Below, one piece after another: positions 12,732-23,068 of a DNA stretch of 64,000 nt. Below the pieces are notes generated by a model that searched no databases, was not told the origin of the DNA, and saw only the letters and a program-made list of their open reading frames with translations. Each line of letters starts with the position of its first letter. Position 1 is the first letter of the stretch. The stretch spans positions 182,465,496 to 182,529,495 of the forward strand of contig OY986436.1 in the NCBI GenBank assembly GCA_963920525.1, read 5' to 3'. The position numbers were made by a program, and so were the translations under genes. The DNA is from Dichetophora obliterata (lineage: Eukaryota; Arthropoda; Insecta; Diptera; Sciomyzidae).

Positions 12732-13186
12732 ATTGATATAACTTTTTGTACCTTATTACATTTAAACCATGTAAAGATATGCCTAGTCTTGCTTTATAAA
12801 AGCAACCATTATTTCTTATATTTTCATATTACCATATGAAAGATCCTTGATCTCTAAAATTGAAATTGGAAGAACTTTTAAAAATAATGAAATTTTAATA
12901 TTTTTTATATATTTTTATATTTTTTTTTATTTTAAACTAAAATAAAAAATTTGTTTATTCACATTCATGTTTCTTTGAAGAAATTTTGGTGAACTTTTTT
13001 TGCACCACCATTTGTACTGCCCCCCCAGATGAAATTAGCTTCCGACGCGCTTGTGCACCTACGATATACATTTTTTAGAACTACAAAACGAAGTATTTTT
13101 GTTTTTTTTTTAAAGGTTTAGTATTATAAAAATAAAAAAATTTCGTTTTCTTTTCCTTTATTCCACACACACAGAATTCGTTCGGA

Positions 13187-13260
13187 AGTTTCATGAATTA
13201 AGATTGTGAGCTTTAGATCAAGTAAGTTTTCAAGAAGGCAACAACAACAACAACAACAAC
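13187..13260 (+). repeat. Dispersed repeat ending in a CAA microsatellite
   Basis: CATGAATTAAGATTGTGAGC, then AGATCAAGTAAGTTT, then (CAA)n parallels 1973-2038, which has the same order of words. Confidence 0.5.
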
Positions 13261-13955
13261 TCTGTATAGAGTCAATCACTTAGCTGACTAGACAGTCTGT
13301 TTCGGAAATCGCTACATTTTCCTCTTCAGTAGTCTTTGAGTGATTAAGCTGTGATCAACTCACTGTTTAAACTAGCATATGAATGTGCAGATTTTGGAAT
13401 TCATTCTTATGAATTGTATGGCTGCTAATCATATGACATTTCAAAGCAGTAGGCTATTTATAGATCACCGCCCTCAACTCTATCAAGGGTTGCCATCTGT
13501 TATAGTTGCTTCTTCATTTATTTCAATATTCATTGGTGTTCGATAGTTTGTCGAAATGCACCATAGAAATGAAACGAGTTTTTGCTTCGCCAGAAGCTAG
13601 TGTTCTAACTGAAAGGTGGCTATTTTCACAACCAAATGTTCAATTACACATTACTTTGAAGTTTATCATTTTTTGGTTTCAGTACCTATAAAACTTTAAT
13701 ATTAATTGCAGTGGAGATGCTAGAATCGAAAATGATAGTATCGAAGGCATAACATTAACCAAAATGTTTTGCGTAAACACGAGAAATAAAATTATAGACG
13801 AATTAATAATTTTTGTTTTGTACAATGCGTTGTAAATATTTTTATATTTGAATTAAATGACTGATGCAAGAAGTTTTTACCAAAAGTTTCGGCCATATTG
13901 AGGCCGAATAGCCGAAACTGGCCGAAACCGAAACCGAATATTCGGTCAGACACTA

Positions 13956-14654
13956 GTTATATTCTTATGATTTTAATTAATTATTTAAATAATGATTAGC
14001 ACATTTATATAGCTTAACTTTCAAATGGGTGCCGTAGCTACTCAATAGAAAAATAATTATTGAAATAGCGCCTGCCGTTGTTAAGGTCTGAGCTGACATA
14101 CGTGATGGTCCAATTAAGTTCGCGTAACGCAACGCAAGGTGACCTTAGCTAATGGAGGATTGCACGTAGATAATTTCGTGTTGATTATGCAGACGTACAT
14201 TTACTTAAAAAACTTGAACTCAGCTGCTTTTGTTTACAAGAAGTAAGATGTTTTTAATTGGCGACAAATTATTTTTATTAGCAGAAGTACCGCACTCAAA
14301 AAAAAAGAATTGTGGGTTAAAAGACACAATTTATAAGCAAATTTACCACACATAAGCTGTTGCTATGAAAATGCAGCTATCACCAGTGTTGTCACTTGAA
14401 AATTTTAAATAGTGTAGTGTTACAAGACCGTAGAGCCGACGTGAGTTCATAATGAAATTTAACTTTTTATTTGTTATACGTTTATCTTAAGGTTGTGAGA
14501 TAAGATTCTGTTTTTATCTATACTGTTCTAAGCTTCGTTACGTGGTGTATAACGAGATACAAAGCCAATACAACAGAAATTCAAGAGGCATTTGCTACGG
14601 CCACCTTACAATAGTAAATAGAAGGGCCTAGTTGTGTATAGTTGTATAATAGTT
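13956..14654. other. Unannotated AT-rich interval
   Basis: No gene or complete repeat is recognised. GTAACGCAACGCAAGGTGAC near 14126 resembles the GTAACG-rich TTAA MITEs and may be a scrap of one. Confidence 0.4.
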
Positions 14655-14997
14655 GTGGCGACCGGAGCCTAGTGGGTAGAGTGCTTGGCCCCTAAGCTAA
14701 AGAACCGCGGTAGCCCGGGTTCAATTCCAGCTCAGACAGAAAGTTTTTCGATTGAAATAATTTTTCTGTTCGGTCGTCACCTCTCTGCAGACAATGGGAA
14801 ACCTCAGAGAGTAAAAATTGCCTTGTAAAGCTTCTTGAGAGAACATAAGCCGTTCGGAGTCGGCATAAAACACGTAGGTCCAGTTATCGGTCATTTGTGA
14901 TCAAACATTTAATAACACACACAACACAATTGATCAATAGAAGTTAGGTCAAAGTCCTTCCAAGGGCTGAAATGGCCAGTTTATTTTATTTTATTTA
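14655..14997 (+). mobile_element. tRNA-derived SINE, copy 1 (full length)
   Basis: A box GAGCCTAGTGG (14665-14675) and B box GGTTCAATTCC (14718-14728) form an RNA polymerase III promoter. Conserved body words follow (CAGACAATGG, CCGTTCGGAGTCGGCAT, CACGTAGGTCCAGTT, AATTGATCAATAGAAG, GTCCTTCCAAGGGCTGAAAT) and then a (TTTTA)n tail. Acceptor-stem pairing is lost, so this is a SINE, not a tRNA. The target duplication is unclear (TATAATAG versus TATAAATAG). Confidence 0.85.
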
Positions 14998-15666
14998 TAA
15001 ATAGCAAGGCCCTCTGTCGCTGGCAATGCACTTTGTCGTATGCTGGATGAATGGGGGGGTGAAACGGAAAGAGGAGTAGAAAATTTTGAGAGGATGAAGA
15101 GCGTAGAAGTATTAAGCCCGTGAGAGCGAGAGCATGCTGTTATCAAAAAGCAGTGTTGCATATTAAGACGATTTTTCCTTAAAAGGGTTTTTATTATTTG
15201 ACATAGCTACAAAAAGCAATGTTGCTTTGACGTATAAATACGTCTTACAGCGCCGTTTTTAAAAAAAAAAATTTTTCTTAAACTCTGGGGTTAACATACA
15301 GCCTTTAATATTCAACGTTAAATGATAATATATATGCCAAAATATCAGTTATGTAGCGAATATTGATTAAATTGTATAACCTTCTTCGCAGGTACCATTA
15401 AAACCTCTCACATTGTAGAATATCAGGAAAATTTTTACTTTTTGCGTTAAATAACAGAAAACAAAAAATTATTTTTTTTCCACAAAAGTTTTAAAATCGA
15501 AATATCGCTAAAATTCTAAAATTCTTTTTTATGACAAAATACATACTCGATACAGAAACTTGATTAATTGTAAAGTATTTACGATTAAAGTTAAAAAACG
15601 TCCGGTTTTTCATATCACTGAGGATGAAACATTGATTTTGGGCGGTTCTGAGCGCAATTATAATTA

Positions 15667-15998
15667 CACAGTCCAACAAATTAAGACTTTTTTAATGGAA
15701 CAGAATAGCGACCCCATAATTCTGAAAGGGTATGTTGAGTAGATCATTTTTGTAGAACAAACTTATGGTCCAGATCAGAATTGTATTGTGGAATTGTATG
15801 AGGATTATTTTTGTAGAAAATCTTAACCCTCTAACTGGTCTCTTTATGGGTCAATTTGACCCTTTTATCGAGAAAATCAAAAAATATCCTTTAAAAAAGA
15901 CGAACGAACAAACGAAAATGTCTGCCGAAAAATTTCAGTGGGGGTCACCAAAGACACCAGTATTGTAAATAAAGCTCTTTACGCTTAATTAGTAAAAT
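15667..15998. repeat. Left terminal inverted repeat of the long-TIR element
   Basis: Words shared with the inverted right end include CACAGTCCAACA, GGAACAGAATAGCGACCC, TTCTGAAAGGGTATGTTGAG, TTTATGGGTCAATTTGACCC, CAGTGGGGGTCACCAAAGAC and AAAGCTCTTTACGCTTAATT. Compared with the right copy it lacks a 108-bp block after TTATGGTCCAG. Confidence 0.85.
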
Positions 15999-16142
15999 TA
16001 CTCACCAACTTCTATAAAAAAATTATATGTAATTTTGTTTGAATAGTGGTTTATTATAGTATGTACATATTTATTTTTTGCTTCAAATTTTAAAAGGGAA
16101 TTGGGAAAAAGCAGTTGTATGACAATGGATTAAAGATTAATC

Positions 16143-17879
16143 TTAATATGCTTTCCTGTATTTAGCTTGACGTGAGTGATCCGATGGGTCAAGGTTTCTG
16201 TACAAGCCCCATACGTATTCAGCAAGCATTACACTTTGGGATTTCCCTTTGAATCTTTCTTCCAATACCTTTATATCCTGATGAAACCTTTCACCGTGTT
16301 CATCTGAAACCGCTCCAAGGTTTTCTTTAAAAAAATTTAGATGAGAGTTCAGAAAATGCAGCTTTAGTGACATCTTAACGCCAATATTGTTAAAACCGAT
16401 TAGCATGTTTTCAATATTTTCTGCATAGTTTTGTGCTTTTGAGTTTCCAAGGAATTCTGATATAACCAGCTGCATAAAGTCAAATGCTGTCTTTTGCATA
16501 TCCGACAGATGACCATAAAATTCTTCATCTTGAAATAATTTTCTTATATCGGGTCCAACGAGCATTCCTAGAAAAGGTAATTTACATTAAATGTAATAAA
16601 TTATTTCTTAAAACCGTATTTTACCTTCTTTTAATTTTGCTGCAGATAATCTGGGGAAAATTGTTTGAATGCGTTTGAAAGCATTTCCTTGTGTATTTAA
16701 GCTTTTAATAAAATTTTTCACCAAGCCCAACTTAATATGCAGCGGTGGAAGTATGACCTTATCTTTTGGGACAAGGGGTTCATAGATTACATTTAAGTCA
16801 CCAATAATATTTTCTTTACGTTCTTCGAAATATTTAATATGATAATGGCTGCTGGTAGCACGTGAATCCCATTTACAAAGAAATCACATATGTTTTGTGT
16901 ATCCTGTTTGCATTCCAGTGAATATTGCAATCATTTTGAAGTCTGCGCATACTTCCCATTTATATTTATAGTATTCAATCTTATTTAAGAGATTTGAAAT
17001 GTTTTAGTATGTTTCCTCCTTTTTTGTGGAATACGCAACCGGTATTGATGGATGCTGATTTCCATTGTGCAGTAAAACTGCTTTTAAACTGTGTTTTGAA
17101 CTATCTATAAATAGTCGCCAAGCGGAAGAGTCCAGTGGAAGCTTTAGATATTTTAGAACCTCTTCAATACTGCAACAGTATACAAGTTCTTCTGATTTCT
17201 TAAAATAACTTTCCAGATCAGCGTGTCTTTTTCTTGGCGATGTAACTTTTACATCGGCTTTTATCAAATTCCTGTTTTTCAATCTGGAACATAATATTTC
17301 AGCTTTCTCTTTTGTTAGTCCTAAATCTCTTACAAGATCTTCAAAATAAGCTTGGTCTATCAAATTAGGACATATGTTTAAGCAATCAAGAGGCAAGTAA
17401 CTTATATCTGATATGTTTTCAACCGCCGATGTTATTTCTGTATTGGCGTATGTCATATTGGCCGAAAATGTCTGTGTAGGCGGTTGAGGCACCGGAACAC
17501 CTTCACAGCGCACTTCTGGTAAAATGACATTATTTGTTGCTTCGTATGTCATTTTCGCGTAGTGCCTTTGGCTTCTACCAAATTTGTAATTTACGCAGAA
17601 ATAGCATGTATCTGACTTGTGATCTTCAGGTTCAATCCATGTAATAGGCGCAGAAAATGGCAGCGCCTTAGTACCGCCTTTGTACCAGGACAAAAGACCA
17701 CTTTCGCAGATAGTACATACAGTTTTTGGTATCCAAGCTTCAGATAAATATCGTATTCCAAAGAAAAGAAAATATGGTTCTTCAATTGTAGGGAATATCT
17801 TTCTTCTGCTTTGATGGTGCGTAAAATGTCCACAAATAAAACAAAACCAATCTCTTAATTTGCAAACTGAATCCGCCAT
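16143..17879 (-). pseudogene. Unrecognised zinc-binding, RNase-H-fold-like protein; candidate transposase, two in-frame stops
   Basis: Exon 1 (17879-16625) and exon 2 (16567-16143) are joined by a 57-bp GT-AG intron, giving 560 codons including stop. The frame is interrupted only by TAA (17004-17006) and TGA (16884-16886). The N-terminus has paired cysteines CFIC (13/16), CTIC (55/58) and CYFC (92/95). After a helical linker come LFIDSSKHSLKAVLL (Asp259), CADFKMIAIFTGMQTGYTKH (Asp313), a CxxC whose first Cys codon is the TGA (332/335), PPLHIKLGLVKNF and KLHFLNSHLNFF...SDEHGERFHQ (Glu508/511). I infer a D-D-E catalytic core with a zinc motif between second Asp and Glu, as in CMC/KDZ-type transposases; this is not proven. 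Similar unnamed proteins are, as I recall, widespread in arthropod and cnidarian genomes. ATG 17877-17879 has upstream A/T-rich leader. Confidence 0.7.
16568..16624 (-). other. 57-bp intron in the candidate transposase gene
   Basis: It begins GTAAAATACGG after codon GAA-G and ends CCTTTTCTAG before GA-ATG, restoring Glu-Gly-Met in frame. The related copy at 24640-28546 reads KEGVFIGP through this point without an intron. Confidence 0.75.
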
Positions 17880-18081
17880 GCTTATTTAAGCTTCAATTGT
17901 TCTTTTTTTATATTAATTTTAGTAAAAATCACACCCGATATGTACTGCTTAGTAGCTCAATTATGCTTGATTTTTTCTTTTATTTTTTATTATTAATTTT
18001 AATAAATATCTCACCCGATTTGTACAATAAGTAACAGCTTACTAGACGCGAGAACTCAGTGTTTGGCCCGGCCGAACTCGT

Positions 18082-18526
18082 ATTTTACTAATTAAGCGTA
18101 AAGAGCTTTATTTACAATATTGGTGTCTTTGGTGACCCCCACTGAAATTTTTCGGCAAACATTTTCGTGGAATATTTTAATCCTTAAATGTCCTTTCTTA
18201 AAGGATATTTTTTGATTTTCTCGATAAAAGGGTCAAATTGACCCATAAAGAGACCAGTTAGAGGGTTAAGATCTTCTACAAAAATAATCCTCATACAATT
18301 CCAAAATACAACTCTGATCATAAGAATTCTCTAAGACATTAACTTACAGCATTTTTGTTTATATAGTATAATGCTCCCTTCGACCAAAAAATGAAAACTT
18401 TAACCCACTGTAAAAAAAACTCAGACGTGCTGGACCATAAGTTTGTTCTACAAAAATGATCTACTCAACATACCCTTTCAGAATTATAGGGTCGCTATTC
18501 TGTTCCAAAAATGCTGTTGGACTGTG
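18082..18526. repeat. Right terminal inverted repeat of the long-TIR element
   Basis: Inverted partner of 15667-15998; it keeps the extra block at about 18312-18435. Its outer end reads GCTGTTGGACTGTG, followed by TTA. Confidence 0.85.
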
Positions 18527-18529
18527 TTA

Positions 18530-19731
18530 TCGCAATGCAGGCACTCATACTAGTGTTGCCATGCCACTATTTTTTTAAAATGCAAACGATATATTTTTAA
18601 TTCAATATATTTGAACTACTTCTTTTAAACATAACATTATACTATTATTTATAATACTACAATTAACAATTTTAGAAAACTTCTTCTTTAAACTTGACTC
18701 TAATGCGAAAAAAAATTATTTATTAAATGAACAGTTCAATTAAAGCGTTCAGTCAAAAATTTGTTTTTTGGAATCGCTTATTTGTAGAAAATAATTTTAA
18801 TTTTTTTCCTTGTCTCGCTGTCTAATTCTCAAGACTTGAACATTTAAAAATATACCTACTGAGGAAGGAACTGCATTGGAAAACCAAATAATACGCATTA
18901 TGTGAACACGTGGAACTGAACGAAATATTAAAAAAATAGTTACTGACTTTGTCAGCGCAATCGTGACTCAATCCACAAATAAATTATTATTGGGCTGAGT
19001 AGTGTAATCAAGTGTACGAAAAGAAGGCGAAACAGTTTTGCATACTCGATTTAAATTTTGTGGGTTGGGCCACTATTGCACTGAGTAGCTCATATGCGAA
19101 TTATTTAAATTGTCATATAATAAAGCAATACAAATATGTTGTTTTACTTAAATTAAAAACAAACAAAATATTTTTAATTTTTTTAACCGCGTTCTCACAG
19201 TAAATTTCTATAAATATACTATCAGCTATCCAAAGTAGATAAAAAATTTTTTTTTTCTTGCGGATAAAAATTGATTGTGAAATCATGGTTTTACTTAAAG
19301 TAAATTTAGAATGTTAAAGTAATTAAAAAAACATTTTTAAAACCACAATATTATTAAACTCAATTTGATTTCACACACTAACTGTCAGTTATAAGATATT
19401 TTTATAGCTTTTATAAGATATTTAGCTTAAATTTATAAAGTATTTAATAATAAAAACGTGGCAGCCCTGTATGCATTAATGAGCTCAATCAAGGTTGATT
19501 AATAAAGGTTAAGTCACTCGAGAGAAAATCACTCTTTTTTTCGCCTTTGTTCGAGCTGTCAAAGTAGCAGTTAGCTAAAAATTGTACAGATTCAGGTTTT
19601 TTTCTTGATTTCCTTTCATCCATTCTGACAGTTCGACCGAGCCATGACACAATTACTGACAAGGTAGTAGCGTAGACTGGCTTCCTTTTCACGAGCGGCG
19701 ATGGGTAGTTGTCAAAATTAGCTGTTCATGC
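18530..19731. other. Interval without a recognised gene
   Basis: AT-rich. AGTGTTGCCATGCCAC at 18553 and GTGGCAGCCCTG at 19457 look like opposed hAT-type MITE ends, but no target duplication supports this. Confidence 0.35.
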
Positions 19732-19832
19732 AATTAATCAAGGTTAGGTTAGGTTAGGTAATGGTGGCTGAGCCGATAGACGACTCGTACACTTAGACCA
19801 GTGCAGGCCCGTTGTGATACCACATGATCTCT

Positions 19833-20931
19833 TTAAAGCCTAGTAGAGATTTCCCTCCTCAAACCAGTTCGAGCGGATAATGAATTTAAGGATATGCTTG
19901 ATTTCCAGGCATGAGACTTCGGCAAGTCCATGTAAAAAGGAAGGCCCAGAGTTGCCATTCTCCTTTTAGCTAGAGCCAGACATTCGCAGAGGAGGTGCTG
20001 AACGTTTTCTACCTCCTCCTCACATTTGCAGATTCTGCAGAAATCGTTTGATGCAACTCCCAACCGAAGGGCATACGCTCCGATCAGGCAGTGACCCGTT
20101 AGGATTCCTACTATTTTTGACAGATTTACCCTGCTTAACTCAAGCAGTGAGTTGGTGCGTTTTAAGTCGTAGGTAGGCCATGTTAGCTTAGTTATCCTGC
20201 ATGTATCAAGGCGTTGCCAGCGTTCTTGTGCAAGACCTAAGGATCTGTTCTTGTACTGGAATTTATAGGAGGAAATGGGTATACCAATAAAGTCCTCATT
20301 TAAGAGGGTGTTAGAGGTCGTACCCTTCCTTGCCAATTCGTCGGCCAAATTGTTGCCCTCGATATCCCTGTGTCCGGGTACCCATATGAGGTGAATACTG
20401 AGTAGCCTTGAAATCTTGTTAAGACATTTGCGGCACTCAGTGAGAGTTTTAGAGTTGTCAATATTTGAGTTCAGTGCTTTCAGTGCAGCTTGGCTATCTG
20501 AAAAGATGGAAATACTTTTTTCTTCAAGGTCTTTTTGCCCTAGAATCCTAGTGGTTTCGTGAATAGCCATCATTTCCGCTTGGTAGACACAACAATAATT
20601 AGGAAGTCTAAAGGATGCTTCGATTTCGAGATCCTAAGATCCTAAGATCCTAAACTTCTCGAAGTTTGGATCCATCTGTGAAGATTTTTGTGGCGGAGTT
20701 TTTAAGGGGGATTTTGTTTGCCCAGTCTAGCCGTGAAGGGATGAAAACTGCATAGTTCTTTTCAAGATGTAAGCACGGCACACAGTAGTCTGTTTTGTCA
20801 GGTGCAGACGAGTTCAGAATAATTGTGTGGCCACAGTTGTTACCTATCCAATTACCAGATTCTCTAAGTCTCAGGGCTGCTGTGTTGGCACATTCCCTGG
20901 CAAAGATATCGAGAGAAGGAAGGTGAAGCAT
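19833..20931 (-). pseudogene. LOA-like ORF2, RNase H and zinc-knuckle part
   Basis: Catalytic RNase H residues are visible: IFTDGSKL (first Asp, at the end of 20931-20650), the Glu of MMAIHET (20573), FSDSQAAL and the NNLADELA Asp. A cysteine cluster follows: C-x2-C-x9-H-x4-C. A short GATCCTAA triplication at 20630-20655 lies at the frame break between the two parts. Confidence 0.7.
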
Positions 20932-21295
20932 GACATTGAGGGCGCTAGTTGGTGTTGAGGACAGTGCCCCCGTAATACAAATACAAAAATACCTGCGCTT
21001 CTTTGCACCTTTGCAAACTTCTGAAGTACGGTTGCCTTATCAAGGGCCCTCCACCATACCAGTGAGCCATACATTAGTATGGGGCGGACAATTGCTGTAT
21101 AAATCCAGCGTACTATTTTTGGGGAGAAACCCCATTTTTTTACCTATAGTTTTTTACAGGCAAATAGTGCTATGTTTACCTTTTTAACACGTTCCTTAAT
21201 GTTAACATTCCAGATAAGCTTCTTATCCAGAATAACTCCTAGGTATTTCGTACTGTCGCTAAAGAGCAACTTCGTGCCGTTCAGACGCGGAGGTT

Positions 21296-22485
21296 CTAAG
21301 TTGGGGGTTTTATATTGTATTTCGTAGTGAAAAGAATGAGATCTGTTTTCTCGGGGCTTACACTTAAACCACTAGTGGATGCCCATCTCGAGAGAATTAA
21401 GAGTGCTCTCTCCATGAGTTGACAGAGAGTCTGGGGAAACTTTCCAATAAAAATGATTGCAATATCGTCTGCATAAGCAACAACCTTGTAGCCTTCCCCC
21501 TCCATGATACGCAACAGCTGGTCAACCGTCACGGACCACAGAAGTGGAGACAAAACTCCTCCCTGCGGAGTGCCTCTGCTTACAAACCTACGAGTGGAGG
21601 ATCCCCCCAGTTCCGAGTTCACCACCCTGCCCAAGAGCATCTGGTGTATGAAACTCACGAGAAAATCCTCCACCCCCAGTTCCGACAAGGCCGAGGTGAC
21701 TGCACATGGAAGGACGTTATTGAATGCCCCTGCTATATCTAGAAAAGCAGCAAGTGCGTATTTTTTGTTCACAAGTGATTTTCCGATGGTAGACACAAGA
21801 GAGTGCAGAGCTGTCTCTGTAGATTTGCCTTTAATGTAGGCATGTTGGGATTTTAGAAGCCTGTCAAGTTTCGGCTTAAGAAGAAGCCGAATAAGTCAAT
21901 CTGTTGAGGCGTAAGGTCGCAGGGGAGTGTTTGAAAGCTGGAAATGTCAGAGTAAATATTACCAGGAAAATGCGCGTCCATGAGTATATTTAGGGTTTCG
22001 ATGCATGAATCCGTCCAGGTACCATCTTCCTTTTGAAGAAAGCTTGGTACTGTCGGCGATTTCGATAGTATTTTCCTGAGCCTTGAAGCCTCGGAAGTAC
22101 CCTCTATTTCTGTGCAGAAGGAGGACCAAGAGGCCCTCTTTGCTTTCCTGATTGCAGTTTTGTAAATGCCTAGTTCGGAGTTATAGCTATTCCATGAGTC
22201 CTTACTATTGCTACGCCTTGCGTAGTTAAAGTCTCTACGACAGTCCTTTCTGAGAATTTCAATCTCCCGAGACCACCATACGGGTTTGTGGGATTTTTTT
22301 AAAACTTTTTTCGGACATGCTCTGTTTAGCGCATCCGAGCATTTTTTGGTGAAGTCAAGAACCAGAAGGTCCAAATCTTCTTCGTTAGCAACGGGGGGAG
22401 AAGTGACTGAATTCAGTGATGTTTTAATAAGTTTATTATACCATCCCCAATTTGTCTTACGGAGATTTCCTATTTTTAGAGGCAT
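21296..22485 (-). pseudogene. LOA-like ORF2, pre-RT and reverse transcriptase part
   Basis: A 210-codon frame (22485-21853) with KTAIRKAKRASWSSFC and SRLRKILSKSPTVPSFL precedes a 166-codon frame (21796-21296) holding RT catalytic motifs: LDIAGAFN and YADD. The two are separated by a frame break, and the segment between YADD and the RNase H linker is out of frame. Confidence 0.75.
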
Positions 22486-22587
22486 GGATTGATTGGTTAT
22501 TTTCCAGCCGAATTCTAAATACCTATGGTCCGAGAACGAATGTTCCTTTAAGTTAATTAATTAATTAAAAGTTAGTTAATTAATCAA

Positions 22588-23068
22588 AGAAATGTTAAAA
22601 AAATAACCAACGACTTAAACATAGCTAGTCAATTCCAGCAAACTAAAAACATTCCAATAAACTTTGCGAATAAATTTAATGAATCAAAGAAAAGTTAAAA
22701 TAAGCACATAGCTAGTCAACAGCAGCAAACTACAACTCCTTTAGCTGTTTTTGACAACTACCAATCGCCAAAAAACTGTCACAGCTACCTTGTCAAATAA
22801 TTATTCCATGGACCGAGCTTCTTTCAAGTGACTTAGCCAACCCAGTGGTAAATGTTCATGACGTCCAGTCCCAGTGGTAAGTGTCCATGACGTAACCAAT
22901 TATTTCTTAAATAGAATGAAGCTGCGCGGCCTCCGAAGTCTGTTTACAATCCTCAATTACATTTGTTCGGACGTGGCCGCTAAAACACTGATGACATCTA
23001 CCTTACACAGTAAGCGACAATGTGAGTAGGTATGCATAAGAGAGGAGATAACAAAAATTTGACGCACA
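22588..23068. other. Interval without a recognised gene
   Basis: A short direct repeat CCCAGTGGTAA(A/G)TGT(T/C)CATGAC occurs twice at about 22842-22893. Nothing else is recognised. Confidence 0.4.

Larger units (their letters stand above)
9953..13053 (+). mobile_element. hAT DNA transposon with perfect 8-bp target-site duplication
   Basis: TGCACCTA at 9945-9952 is repeated exactly at 13054-13061. The element begins CATTGGCGTCGGAAGC and ends with the inverse of CAAGCGCGTCGGAAGC, a 16-bp TIR with three mismatches. Subterminal G/C runs (GGGGGGCAGTTGCCCC at the left, CTGCCCCCCC at the right) resemble those of hAT elements encoding zinc-finger MYM-type-1-like transposases. Remnants of such a transposase lie at 12289-12731. 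The middle is replaced by MITE insertions. Confidence 0.85.
9145..13955 (+). mobile_element. Old hAT-like element that hosts a younger hAT and MITEs
   Basis: The right end, read inwards, is TAGTGTCTGACCGAATATTC, and the left end TAGTATCCGAACGAA matches its first 15 bases in 11 positions. Both flanks carry GGCCGAAACCGAAAC repeats. Between 13545 and 13660 the plus strand reads FASPEASVLTERWLFS, which resembles the hAT dimerisation motif (S-x-x-S-E-R-x-F-S). No clear target duplication remains. The younger element at 9953-13053 sits inside. Confidence 0.45.
15667..18526 (-). mobile_element. Long-TIR DNA element carrying an unrecognised transposase-like gene
   Basis: Both ends begin CACAGTCCAACA and are flanked by TTA (15664-15666 and 18527-18529), a candidate 3-bp duplication. 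The inverted repeats run inward to about 15998 on the left (332 bp) and 18082 on the right (445 bp; a 108-bp block is missing on the left) and are nearly identical elsewhere. Between them lies one gene on the minus strand. CAC-starting ends with 3-bp duplications are known for CACTA/CMC elements. A TTAACCCTCTAACTGG word also lies within each repeat, so a piggyBac-like boundary at 15827/18267 is an alternative, but the repeat continues well outside it. Confidence 0.8.
19742..22560 (-). mobile_element. LOA-like non-LTR retrotransposon, 5'-truncated and broken
   Basis: Minus-strand pieces in order: pre-RT region (22485-21853), RT with AAFLDIAGAFN, GTPQGGVLSPLLW and AYADDIAI (21796-21296), a linker piece (20931-20650), then RNase H with SIFSDSQAALKAL and WVPGHRDIEGNNLADELAR and a CRIC...H...C zinc knuckle (20573-19833). 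RT plus RNase H and the RGTPQGG motif fit the LOA/R1 group; the pre-RT wording fits LOA. The 3' tail on the minus strand is (CCTAA)3, and AATTAATCAA at 19732-19741 recurs at 22578-22587, a plausible 10-bp target duplication. It is less AT-rich than its surroundings. Confidence 0.8.

Noticed and set aside
14655..14735. Functional tRNA gene at the SINE head
   Set aside because: Both promoter boxes are good, but the acceptor stem does not pair and the sequence recurs with a long body and tail at several places, so it is a SINE.
16884..16886. Selenocysteine codon in the candidate transposase
   Set aside because: A TAA also interrupts the same frame at 17004-17006, so simple decay is the better explanation.
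18553..19468. hAT-type MITE with AGTGTTGCCA and CAGGGCTGCCAC ends
   Set aside because: The end similarity is partial and the flanking 8-mers do not match.
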